From Salinibacter grassmerensis (GTDB taxonomy: Bacteria > Bacteroidota > Rhodothermia > Rhodothermales > Salinibacteraceae), in NCBI RefSeq assembly GCF_947077765.1, contig NZ_CAMTTF010000003.1, positions 124,001 through 188,000 of the forward strand: a stretch of DNA of 64,000 nucleotides, in the 5' to 3' direction. Every line of letters starts with the position of its first letter. Positions within the stretch are counted from its first letter, which is position 1. Position numbers and translations under genes: made by a program. Positions 45,426-53,334 of the stretch are shown here, piece by piece. The notes beneath the pieces are model-generated. The model did not search any database. It was not told the DNA's origin and worked only from the letters and a program-made list of their open reading frames with translations.

Positions 45426-47168
45426 ATGACCGCGTCAATTTCAGGAACCGGGCATCTGCAAATCGAGGCAGGAACAGCATGCGAAATCTTTCTGGATGGT
45501 GAGTCACTGACGGCACTCGAGCCGGGGGACGTGGAGACCCTGGAGCTGCTCGCAGACTCCTACGAACTGACAGCGGAGCGCCAAGCAGGCCCGGTCTGGG
45601 AACGAACGGTTCGGATCGAGAAAGATACCCAGACCAGACTGACCATCCCCACCGCGGATACCAACACCGCCGCAAAGTCGACAGACGGGTCAGCACCGAC
45701 CATCATTCGGCCCGGAAACGAACGTAGTGGCGGAGACTCCACGGAACAGAGGACGTCGTGGTCATGGATCGCCACAAGCATCGTTCTTCTGCTTCTGGCA
45801 GGCGTTGCGGCATATGGGCTTCGTCCCCAGTGGCCCGAATCCGTTGCCGACTACGCCCAAGAGATTGCCGGAACGTCTCGGATGTCCAGTCCAATTTCTA
45901 CACCGGAGGATACCCCCACAGAAATACAGTTGGCCGAGCCGTCAGACGAACTCCGGGCGGTGATGCTGATAACTCAACCCGAAAATGGCTCTCTGACATT
46001 TGCTTCTGACAGCAGCACTGCTACATATCGCCCAGATCCGGACTTCTCCGGCACAGACGACTTCCGGTACGCGGCGCGTTACCCTGGACGACTGGATACG
46101 GTACGGAGCGTCGTGCAGGTAGTCCCTGTTCCGGATGCCCCTCAGGCAACGGACGATCGAGTCCAGACACTAGCTGGTGAGTCTGTCACGGTCGACCCGC
46201 TGCGAAACGACGGAGGCCCCAACTCAGACTCCCTCCAACTTGAATACGTGGATTCGGCCTCCAGTGGAGAAGTGAGTGTGTCCGCGGATAGCACTCGTAT
46301 CACTTACACTCCTACTGGTGAATTCACGGGGACCGACACAATAGAGTACGGCGTTGCCGACGCGCGGGGTCAGACCGACGCGGCCGCCGTGACCGTGAAG
46401 GTAGAAGCGCCTGCCCCAACCCCGGCCGACCTTAACATAGAATGGAAGCGGATTACGGAAGGATCGTTTGTGATGGGGTCGGATCGAGGGAGTGCAGACA
46501 CCCGTCCATCGCACCGGGTCGAAATCACGTCCCCATTCCGGATGAGTGCGCACGAGGTTACGGTCCGACAATTTCGGATGTTTGTGGAGGCGACCGGCTA
46601 TGAAACAGATGCAGAGCGGCTCGGCGGAGCGTGGAGCGCAGACAACCGCGACAGCCTCCGGACCCCTGGCCTCACCTGGCGGAATCCTGGGTTCGAGCAG
46701 GCCGATGACCACCCCGTCGTGAATGTGAGTTGGAACGATGCGCAGGCGTTCGCGAAGTGGATCGGAGGCCGGTTGCCTACGGAAGCCGAGTGGGAGTACG
46801 CGGCCCGGGCAGGTACAACGTCCCCAAAACTACCGGGCGAATGGCAGGAGACAGCCTGGTACAGCGAAAACGCAAACGGGAGAACCCATCCTGTGGCTCA
46901 GAAGGAATCCAATGAATGGGGGCTCTACGACGTTCAAGGAAACGTGTGGGAGTGGGTCCAGGACTGGTACAGCCCCAACTATTACCAAAAAAGTTCTAAG
47001 AAGGACCCCAGAGGCCCCGAGTCCGGACAACTCCGAGTGTGCCGCGGAGGAAGTTGGCACAACGACACGTGTTGGCTCCCAACCCGGAACCGAGCCTCTC
47101 CCACCTACCGCGCCAACAATATTGGCTTTCGAGTTGTCCTGCCACTCGATGAAGCCCCTCCGAGTTGA
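45426..47168 (+). CDS. Membrane protein with PEGA-like, Ig/cadherin-like and SUMF1 (FGE-sulfatase) domains
   Basis: A 580-residue protein. The N-terminal 80 residues are PEGA-like; one membrane helix lies at about 117-135. Two cadherin/VCBS-like beta repeats (each with DFSGTDDFRYAA- or EFTGTDTIEYGVAD-type motifs) precede a C-terminal SUMF1 domain (about 335-575; GGRLPTEAEWEYAARAG, YDVQGNVWEWVQDWY, FRVVLP). The Cys pair of true formylglycine-generating enzymes is not seen; RGGSWHNDTCW has a single Cys. A structural role is therefore likelier, as in the GldJ/GldK proteins of gliding and T9SS. It converges on the nine-gene envelope operon. Confidence 0.82.
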   Translation: MTASISGTGHLQIEAGTACEIFLDGESLTALEPGDVETLELLADSYELTAERQAGPVWERTVRIEKDTQTRLTIPTADTNTAAKSTDGSAPTIIRPGNERSGGDSTEQRTSWSWIATSIVLLLLAGVAAYGLRPQWPESVADYAQEIAGTSRMSSPISTPEDTPTEIQLAEPSDELRAVMLITQPENGSLTFASDSSTATYRPDPDFSGTDDFRYAARYPGRLDTVRSVVQVVPVPDAPQATDDRVQTLAGESVTVDPLRNDGGPNSDSLQLEYVDSASSGEVSVSADSTRITYTPTGEFTGTDTIEYGVADARGQTDAAAVTVKVEAPAPTPADLNIEWKRITEGSFVMGSDRGSADTRPSHRVEITSPFRMSAHEVTVRQFRMFVEATGYETDAERLGGAWSADNRDSLRTPGLTWRNPGFEQADDHPVVNVSWNDAQAFAKWIGGRLPTEAEWEYAARAGTTSPKLPGEWQETAWYSENANGRTHPVAQKESNEWGLYDVQGNVWEWVQDWYSPNYYQKSSKKDPRGPESGQLRVCRGGSWHNDTCWLPTRNRASPTYRANNIGFRVVLPLDEAPPS

Positions 47169-47252
47169 GTCCAATCACTCACTACACTCTCCCCACAGAT
47201 GCACGGGGCTTTCCGCACGGAACTGCAGAACGATGGAAGCGCCGTCTGTGAG

Positions 47253-48101
47253 TTAAGGCTTCCGTGGGGATGCCGCACCTGAAGGCACAGCCTCTTCCTC
47301 CGGACCGTTTCGCTGCTCTTCAGGAAGTGCCGACGTAGGCCCCTGCGGAATGTACTCTGTCTCCTCAACCGTCCGGTTAATGTAAACGACATCGTAGATC
47401 ACCGAGTCACTCCGCACAACGTAAACCAGGTCTCGGGTTTGCACGGTATCGGGCGGCCCGCCGGGGGCGGCCTGGTACTGCATCGCCTGCGGGGTGTAAT
47501 CCCACATCTCGAACGTAAACCCATTGGCGTCTTTCTCCAAAAGAAGACTGACGGCTTCGCCCTGGTAGTTTCGCTGTACCGTCTCAAGGACATCGGCCAT
47601 GATTTCGTCCTCGGCCCACTCTTCGCTCTGGGGACGGCCCCGGGGAGGTTGTTGCGCTTCCCCAATGTCGGCGTCGGCAGTATCTGCCTGTGCAGTATCG
47701 GGACGGAAGGTCTCGGCGGGGGCATTGGCCCCGTCGTACTGGAACTCTGATTCGAGGCTCCAGCTGCGCATGATGTCTTGAACCCGCCCAGTAACGAGAG
47801 AGGGGTCAATGTTGAACGTCTCCCCGCTCGGGTACACCACCACGAGATCGTCGGGCCCGTATCCGTTCCCAGTCACGTCGACAACCTCAACTCTTCTGAT
47901 CGAGTCTTTTGGAATCTGTGGGGTGATGATCAACTCAGTGAGCATCTCATCAATGGCCGCCCGGTCAGAAAGCTGTGCCACCGGACGAGTAACCTGGGTG
48001 AAGTCGGCCTGTCGTGCCTGCCCATGTGCCTCGCCTCCCCATGCCCCAGCTACACATCCGAGCACGAAGCAAACTAGCAAATAGCGAATAACATGCCTCA
48101 T
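47253..48101 (-). CDS. Secreted protein of unknown function, last gene of the envelope operon
   Basis: A 282-residue exported protein with a signal peptide (about residues 1-28, ending AHGQA). The first part (about 30-115) contains strands typical of a GLPGLI- or GldN-like accessory (RRVEVVDVTGNGYGPDDLVVVYPSGETFNI), but no confident family match can be made. The middle is an Asp/Gln-rich linker, and the tail is Pro/Glu-rich. Start 48101 is the ATG opening the signal peptide. It lies 20 bases after the TPR lipoprotein gene and closes the nine-gene unit. Confidence 0.65.
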   Translation of the reverse strand: MRHVIRYLLVCFVLGCVAGAWGGEAHGQARQADFTQVTRPVAQLSDRAAIDEMLTELIITPQIPKDSIRRVEVVDVTGNGYGPDDLVVVYPSGETFNIDPSLVTGRVQDIMRSWSLESEFQYDGANAPAETFRPDTAQADTADADIGEAQQPPRGRPQSEEWAEDEIMADVLETVQRNYQGEAVSLLLEKDANGFTFEMWDYTPQAMQYQAAPGGPPDTVQTRDLVYVVRSDSVIYDVVYINRTVEETEYIPQGPTSALPEEQRNGPEEEAVPSGAASPRKP

Positions 48102-48121
48102 GGTAAACCTTGGATCGTTGA

Positions 48122-49678
48122 TCAACTAGCGGCCGCCTGTTTTCGAATCTTCTGAACTACTTTCCGATATTTGATCGCCTCTTCTCGATTTCCGAGACGT
48201 CGGTGCTGCCGAACCAGATTGCGGTAGAGATCTAGCCGATCTTCCACCTCAAGCACGTCCGGCTCTTTTGCCGCCCGCTCTAGATACTTGACCGACTCTT
48301 CCACGTTGTTGCGAAGGAGCTTTCCAGACTCCAGCTCCGCAAGGGCCTGCCGTCCCCATTGCACCTCGGCGGACTGCTGAAAGTATTTGAGCGCCGTGCG
48401 AAGATCCTCATCCCGCTTCTCTCGGCCCAAGTTCAAGCAAATCGTACCGTACGTGTCGAAGTACCGCCGATACGTGGAATCTACTGGGGCACCATCCTTA
48501 TTTACCTCGGTCCGGCGGAACAGTGCTTGGAGGCGATCGGCCGCCCGAGTCTGCTCTCCATTCTGGTATTCGGCTTGTGCGAGACGCCAGTCAACCTCAT
48601 CACGGGCGGACTGGGTTTGGAGCCTGGGTTTCAGTTCACGAAAGCCCTGCACCGCCGCGGCGTAATCCCCTCGGCTCGCGAGAGCCGAGAGCGAGTCACG
48701 GGCAAAGCTAGCAGCGATATTCCCATCATCCCAGTTCACCCAGTCAACCCAGTTCTCCGCCGTGCTTTTCTGCTCGGAGGTTTCGGCGTACTCCAATGCC
48801 AACTCGTATCCTTCGAGCGCGGGGGTTGTATTTCGGCCAAAGCGATGCGCATCAGCCTCCGCTAATGCATACTGGAAGACCCGTGTGGAGTCCACTTGGC
48901 GCTCCTTCTGAAGAGACAGTTCTACCGACTCCAGATAGGTTTCTCGGGCTTTGCGATAGTTCTCCGCGGCCCGGTCGTACTGGCCCGTCTCGTAGAGATT
49001 GTTCGCAAGGTTTAGGAACGGCGTGGGCTGGTCTTTGCGGAGCCGGACGAGTTTTTCGTACACGTCAATCGCCTCCCGGTACGCCTCCTCCTCTCCCAGA
49101 CGCTCGGCCCGAAGCTCATAGATTTGACCCAATCTGTTGCGGGTGGCGTCGTCGTAAGGGTTCAGCTGAATTGCCTCCTCGAAAGCCTCTTGGGCCCCGT
49201 TGAGGAGATCCCCCTGCAACTGCCTCAGTCGCGTGCTATCGAGGGCAGAGGCCTTTGTGACCTTCAGGTACTTTCGGAGTGAATCAGCTCCTCGGTTGTA
49301 CGCCCGAATGGCCGCATTGCGCTTGTCCTGGCTGACGCTGTCGACGTTGGTCGTGTCATTTCCCATCTCCAGGTAGCTCCACAGCGAATCGCTGATCTGC
49401 ACAAGGGACTGTCCCTCTTGCGCCCGCGCGCTAGCCTGCTGCTGTTTCTTCAGGGAGACAAAAGACCCGCTCGCCAGCGAGTCCGCCCGCTCGGCTGTAC
49501 TCGAGTCCACCCCTGGGGGGACGTAGACGCTGGAGGCCGCCGAAGCTGAACGATCCGCGGCAGAGGTGGTCGCAGGGGTTGTCGTGGAGCCACTCGACCC
49601 ACACCCAATCAGCAGAATCCCCAAAAGGCAGAAGTAAACCAGTCGATTCATAGATTCAAAAACCATCATGATTCTCAT
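48122..49678 (-). CDS. TPR lipoprotein of the envelope operon
   Basis: A TPR-repeat lipoprotein of 518 aa from ATG 49678, which overlaps the stop of the TonB-like gene as ATGA; ATG 49651 gives a tidier signal peptide. The lipobox is LLIGC. A Ser/Thr-rich spacer is followed by at least five TPR units between about residues 120 and 450 (for example AIDVYEKLVRLRKDQPTPFLNLANNLYE). A periplasmic or outer-membrane-tethered scaffold is expected. A second TPR lipoprotein opens the same operon. Confidence 0.8.
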   Translation of the reverse strand: MRIMMVFESMNRLVYFCLLGILLIGCGSSGSTTTPATTSAADRSASAASSVYVPPGVDSSTAERADSLASGSFVSLKKQQQASARAQEGQSLVQISDSLWSYLEMGNDTTNVDSVSQDKRNAAIRAYNRGADSLRKYLKVTKASALDSTRLRQLQGDLLNGAQEAFEEAIQLNPYDDATRNRLGQIYELRAERLGEEEAYREAIDVYEKLVRLRKDQPTPFLNLANNLYETGQYDRAAENYRKARETYLESVELSLQKERQVDSTRVFQYALAEADAHRFGRNTTPALEGYELALEYAETSEQKSTAENWVDWVNWDDGNIAASFARDSLSALASRGDYAAAVQGFRELKPRLQTQSARDEVDWRLAQAEYQNGEQTRAADRLQALFRRTEVNKDGAPVDSTYRRYFDTYGTICLNLGREKRDEDLRTALKYFQQSAEVQWGRQALAELESGKLLRNNVEESVKYLERAAKEPDVLEVEDRLDLYRNLVRQHRRLGNREEAIKYRKVVQKIRKQAAAS

Positions 49679-50760
49679 TGAACGTCTGTTTTGGCCTCTT
49701 CCCACCACGAGAGAAACACATCATAGAATCGCTGCGCTTCTTCCCCCCGGGGCTTGCCCTCAGATTGGACCCCGACAATCTTTCCGTTACTTCGTCTCAC
49801 GGGCCCCGCCCGGAACTTCCGGCTCTGTTTCTGAAAGGAGCGGTCCACGAGGTACTGTGCACGCTCATTCTTGACCAGGACGATGTGAACCTCTTTGAGG
49901 CTTTCCTTGCACATCAGGTACAACTCGTACGTCTCCCCCCCTACCTTCACGGGGCGAAGCTTCGAAGACAAATAGTCAGACTGATAACTGACCAGTTGCT
50001 CTACACCGGTCGGCAGTCTGGCCGGATTGTTCTTCATCCACTGAATCAGCTTGTTCACCTCCAGGTTGCCATAGTCCTCCTGACTCACATCCTTCAGCGA
50101 CACCTCTACCGACGACCCGCTTTCTCCCCCGGCCTGCCCTTTGCTCCCGGCAGCAACCTCTCCCCCTCCTCCAAGGTCATCTCCTGACGCGGCTCCTTGT
50201 CCCGACCCCGATCCGTCCGCGACCGCGATCCCCGCTCCGTCCGACCCGCTCGTCGCTTCTGCAGCGTCTCCGCTCGGGAGCGCATTCGTACTGGGATCCT
50301 CAAAGGTTTGAGCCCCCCCAGCCTCTCCCACCTTTTTCCGCTCTACCTCCACGGAGGAGTTTCCGCCCGAGGACTCGGACTGATCCGGGTTGCGGCTTGT
50401 CTCGTTTGGGGTTTGACTTGGGGACGGATCGACATTCAACCCTTCCGAGGACAGGTCCGGGGCTTCAACCCGCTCCGGGGCTTTCTCCGGCTCGGCCTGC
50501 TGCTCTGCCTCTTCCGGATTCTCCTGCTCTTCCGACTCGGATTCGCTGTTCGACTCCTGCTCGGGTTCCGGTTGAGAGTCCATCTCCAGGTCCGCAAACC
50601 GTTGCGGGTCGAGTTTCCGAAACTGCTCCTGTGGACTCGTGAGATCGGGCACACTGACGACCCCGACAAAAAGTGCAGCGATAGCCACTACACCAACCGT
50701 CGAGAGGGCCGCAATCCGGCGCTGCCGAGACGTGTCGTTACGGGGGTCAGGTGAAATCAT
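49675..50760 (-). CDS. TonB-like periplasm-spanning protein
   Basis: A 361-residue protein with a short basic cytoplasmic N-terminus and one membrane helix (about 16-37). A long acidic and Ser/Gly-rich linker (about 45-230) follows, then a compact C-terminal domain (about 235-361) with KLIQWMKNNPARLP and YELYLMCKESLKEVHIVLV. The layout is that of TonB/TolA: anchor, extended spacer, terminal contact domain. The usual Pro-Glu/Pro-Lys linker and the TonB C-terminal YP motif are not recognised. Encoded directly after two ExbD-like genes, it probably transmits their motion to the outer membrane. Confidence 0.7.
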   Translation of the reverse strand: MISPDPRNDTSRQRRIAALSTVGVVAIAALFVGVVSVPDLTSPQEQFRKLDPQRFADLEMDSQPEPEQESNSESESEEQENPEEAEQQAEPEKAPERVEAPDLSSEGLNVDPSPSQTPNETSRNPDQSESSGGNSSVEVERKKVGEAGGAQTFEDPSTNALPSGDAAEATSGSDGAGIAVADGSGSGQGAASGDDLGGGGEVAAGSKGQAGGESGSSVEVSLKDVSQEDYGNLEVNKLIQWMKNNPARLPTGVEQLVSYQSDYLSSKLRPVKVGGETYELYLMCKESLKEVHIVLVKNERAQYLVDRSFQKQSRKFRAGPVRRSNGKIVGVQSEGKPRGEEAQRFYDVFLSWWEEAKTDVQ

Positions 50761-50763
50761 GGG

Positions 50764-51183
50764 CTATAGCTGAAGGGGGGCTTTATTGATGTTCTTCGGA
50801 ATCCCAAGCCGCTGACAAATGTCCAGGACATTGACGGTGTGTTGGACTGCCGATTCTTCGCTAGGCTCGATCAGCACGACAGCTCGTCGTCCCCGCTGTG
50901 AACTCTCCTTGTTTGCCCGGCCGAGGCAACGCTCTAACCCCGATTGCTCAACCTCGCTACACTCGACCTCTCCAGTCTTGCGGTTCATGACACTGTAGAC
51001 CCCACCCTGGCCAACATTTACCCTCAAGATTGCAATCTCCTCCGTCTGCTCAGACTGTTGCTTCTGGTCATCTCCGGACATGTCGATGTGGGAAAACGTG
51101 CTTATGTCGCTTACCCATATAAACCCGAACAGTATTATTAACCCTATATCTATAAATCGTACCAAAAATCCTGTGTTTTGCAT
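50764..51183 (-). CDS. ExbD/TolR-like motor subunit (second copy)
   Basis: A 139-residue protein with one N-terminal membrane helix carrying the key Asp: RFIDIGLIILFGFIW, Asp12. This matches the ion-carrying Asp of ExbD and TolR. A periplasmic alpha/beta domain follows (about 45-139; RRAVVLIEPSEESAVQHTVNVLDICQRLGI), the usual ExbD fold. It sits 19 bases downstream of another ExbD-like gene and three bases before the TonB-like gene. Two ExbD genes in a row are common in Bacteroidota Exb systems. Confidence 0.82.
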   Translation of the reverse strand: MQNTGFLVRFIDIGLIILFGFIWVSDISTFSHIDMSGDDQKQQSEQTEEIAILRVNVGQGGVYSVMNRKTGEVECSEVEQSGLERCLGRANKESSQRGRRAVVLIEPSEESAVQHTVNVLDICQRLGIPKNINKAPLQL

Positions 51184-51202
51184 ATCGCACGCACTGTGCC
51201 TT

Positions 51203-51589
51203 TCACTTGGTCTCGACCTCTATCGATTTTTGTAGGCCCAACTCGTCACAGAGAGCAGCAACCTGCATCAGGTACTGCATCGGAGCCCTGTGGCTGCTCC
51301 GTACGCGCACCTTCAAGGACGATCTTCCGAACTGGTCGATTTTTCCCTGCAGGAACTCCGTGAGCTCAGGGAGAGACTGGAGTGTTTGATTTCCCTCCCC
51401 CACCTGAATGGTCCCCTTCGTCTGAACACCTACGAAGAGGACACGCTTCTGCACAATGGGTTTGTCCGGGGTTTCTGTGCTCTCGGGAGGTTGTATGTCA
51501 CTGGGTTCAATGCGGGAGACACTGATCATGCCGAAGAGCAAGATCAGAACGATGTCGACAAACCGAAGGATGTACCCTGACTGCCCCAT
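51203..51589 (-). CDS. ExbD/TolR-like motor subunit (first copy)
   Basis: A 128-residue ExbD-type protein. The membrane helix RFVDIVLILLFGMI carries Asp12 in the expected position for proton or sodium translocation. A Pro-rich spacer and a periplasmic domain ending VAALCDELGLQKSIEVETK follow. It pairs with the ExbB-like gene 128 bases upstream and the second ExbD-like gene downstream. Divergence between the two ExbD copies suggests non-identical roles. Confidence 0.83.
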   Translation of the reverse strand: MGQSGYILRFVDIVLILLFGMISVSRIEPSDIQPPESTETPDKPIVQKRVLFVGVQTKGTIQVGEGNQTLQSLPELTEFLQGKIDQFGRSSLKVRVRSSHRAPMQYLMQVAALCDELGLQKSIEVETK

Positions 51590-51717
51590 GACAAACTATC
51601 TGTTGCCGTGCATATGTCTCTGATGAGAGACTCGTCTCCGAGAATCGAACCGTGGGGATATCCCTTCCCCTGGCAAGGCCAGTCGTCCAATTGCGACGGC
51701 ATGCCCAAAGCAATCGA
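51590..51717 (-). other. Structured spacer between the ExbB-like and ExbD-like genes
   Basis: A 128-base gap inside an otherwise tight operon. On the minus strand it contains GTCG-CAATTGGA-CGAC (51682-51697), the palindrome GGGATATCCC (51654-51663), GGTTCGATTCTC (51640-51651) and GAGAC/GTCTC stems. It resembles pieces of a tRNA but lacks matching acceptor and anticodon stems. It could adjust the ExbB:ExbD ratio as an mRNA processing or attenuation site. Confidence 0.35.
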
Positions 51718-53322
51718 CTATTGTTCAAGGGCCATGGCCTGAAACCCGACCTCTTCATCTCCGACAACCGCAGAGACTGTGTTTAGCCCTGGTGTCCCGC
51801 CGACCCAGAACTCTGCGGATGCTTCGCCAGATTCGTTAGTGGTCACTTCAATGGACTTCTCTCCATTCTCGAATTTGCCTTCCCCGGCGTTGACCTGAAA
51901 TTGAACCGCATGGGTTGGTACGGGGTTGCCATGCTCGTCGAAGATTCTGACGCTCAGAGGTTTGGGAAGGGCCTCTCCGATTTCGGCGCCCTGGTTATTC
52001 CCACCCTGCTTGTATCGTTTTGGGGCGCCCGGGCGTGCACGGACCGAGAACTGGGTGGTCGTACCCGGAGCGTCCGCAGACGGAACGGCGGCCACGGCTT
52101 TGCAGGAGCCAGCCGTGTCGGGAAGATGCCAGTCAAAAGCCACACGTCCATTCTCGTTAGTTCGGCGGGTGACCTCCGACTGCCCATTCGCCAAATGACC
52201 GCTTCCCTCCGTAGCTTCGATCTGTACGGGCTCGTCAGCAACAGGCTCTCCATCTTCCGCGGTGAGTCTCAGGGTTACATCGGCAAGGGTCGAAACGACG
52301 GGGGCGGCCTCGGCTAGGTCTGCCACCTCAAGCTGCTTCGGAGACGGCTCAACGGCGGTGGCTGATGGAGCTGGATCCTCCGCCACCTGCTGCCCACGAC
52401 TTGGCTCTCGGTCTGAACCGAAGGGTTCTTCAGTCGGGCTGAGGTCGGTGGTCTGCGCAGAAGAACGATTTCCGCCGGCCGGTTGCGGTTCGGGCGCGGA
52501 TGCCTCGGTCATGCCTTTCGTCGCGGCGTGATCGGCCTCAGACACCTCTTCTCCATTCTGATTCAGCCCCAGCTCCAAGAGTCGAAAGCGAAGTTCATCG
52601 GCCTTGTCTTCAATCTGATCAAGACGATTGTCGAAAAAACTGTATACCTCCGTCGAGATCAGATTCAGGGTGATGCTCACGACGAGCCCGAGGAGGGTCG
52701 ACACGAGCGCAACTCCCATTCCGGCAAGAACCCGCTGCTCGTCGTCGATTCCTCCTCCAGTAAACACCCGGAGGATGCCCCACACCGTCCCAAGCAGTCC
52801 CACGGCGCCAGCCGTATCCGCAAGGAAGTCAATGCGCTGTTTGAAGGTGCCAAATCGCTCTCTCTGAAACTGGATGAAGTTGGCAATCTCTTCGTGAAGC
52901 GTGGCCGCGTCGTTCGTCGTCTGAAAAACGTTCAGCATTGTCGCCTGCAGGTCGGCGAGCATGCTCTTCTTCTGGTTCGCGACCAGCATGGCGATGCGGT
53001 TCATCTCCATGCTTTCCAGAGACGCTTCTTCCAACTCCTGCGCAGCCCGACGGTCGCTGTACAGTTCGTATATTTTGGCGCTGATTAGAAACAGGCCGAT
53101 CGCGAGTAGCCCGAAGATCGGGTATTGAAAGCCCCCAGCCTCTCCGATCAGGTCCCAGAGCAGGAATCCGTCGCTCGAGCCCAATCCGGTATCAGCGGCG
53201 GCCGACGCAGTATCCGCGGCCTGCTGAGCAAAAGTGCGAGTGGCCCCCCAGAAAATACTGCTTGTGAGCGCGAGAAGGATTCCCAATCGAAGTCTCGGGC
53301 AACGTGCACGGTGTTGGAGCAT
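51718..53322 (-). CDS. ExbB/TolQ-like motor subunit fused to two Ig-like domains
   Basis: A 534-residue fusion. Signal peptide about 1-33 (ending FAQ), first membrane helix about 67-83, a cytoplasmic-type helical loop (about 85-165), then two helices with the ExbB/TolQ core AGAVGLLGTVWGILRVF (about 171-187) and MGVALVSTLLGLVVSITLNL (about 202-221). After a disordered acidic linker (about 255-340) come two invasin-like Ig domains (about 342-430 and 445-534; PVADEPVQIEATEG, PVPTHAVQFQVNAGEGKFENG). Normal ExbB stops near residue 250. Canonical topology puts the C-terminus in the cytoplasm, which is odd for Ig domains. Start 53322 is the first ATG, 12 bases after the PorP-like gene. Confidence 0.85.
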   Translation of the reverse strand: MLQHRARCPRLRLGILLALTSSIFWGATRTFAQQAADTASAAADTGLGSSDGFLLWDLIGEAGGFQYPIFGLLAIGLFLISAKIYELYSDRRAAQELEEASLESMEMNRIAMLVANQKKSMLADLQATMLNVFQTTNDAATLHEEIANFIQFQRERFGTFKQRIDFLADTAGAVGLLGTVWGILRVFTGGGIDDEQRVLAGMGVALVSTLLGLVVSITLNLISTEVYSFFDNRLDQIEDKADELRFRLLELGLNQNGEEVSEADHAATKGMTEASAPEPQPAGGNRSSAQTTDLSPTEEPFGSDREPSRGQQVAEDPAPSATAVEPSPKQLEVADLAEAAPVVSTLADVTLRLTAEDGEPVADEPVQIEATEGSGHLANGQSEVTRRTNENGRVAFDWHLPDTAGSCKAVAAVPSADAPGTTTQFSVRARPGAPKRYKQGGNNQGAEIGEALPKPLSVRIFDEHGNPVPTHAVQFQVNAGEGKFENGEKSIEVTTNESGEASAEFWVGGTPGLNTVSAVVGDEEVGFQAMALEQ

Positions 53323-53334
53323 CAATGTGCAACC

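Noticed and set aside
51640-51700. Possible tRNA on the minus strand between the ExbB-like and ExbD-like genes
   Set aside because: D-arm and T-loop resemble a tRNA, but the anticodon arm has a wrong loop size and the acceptor ends do not pair. Listed only as a structured spacer.
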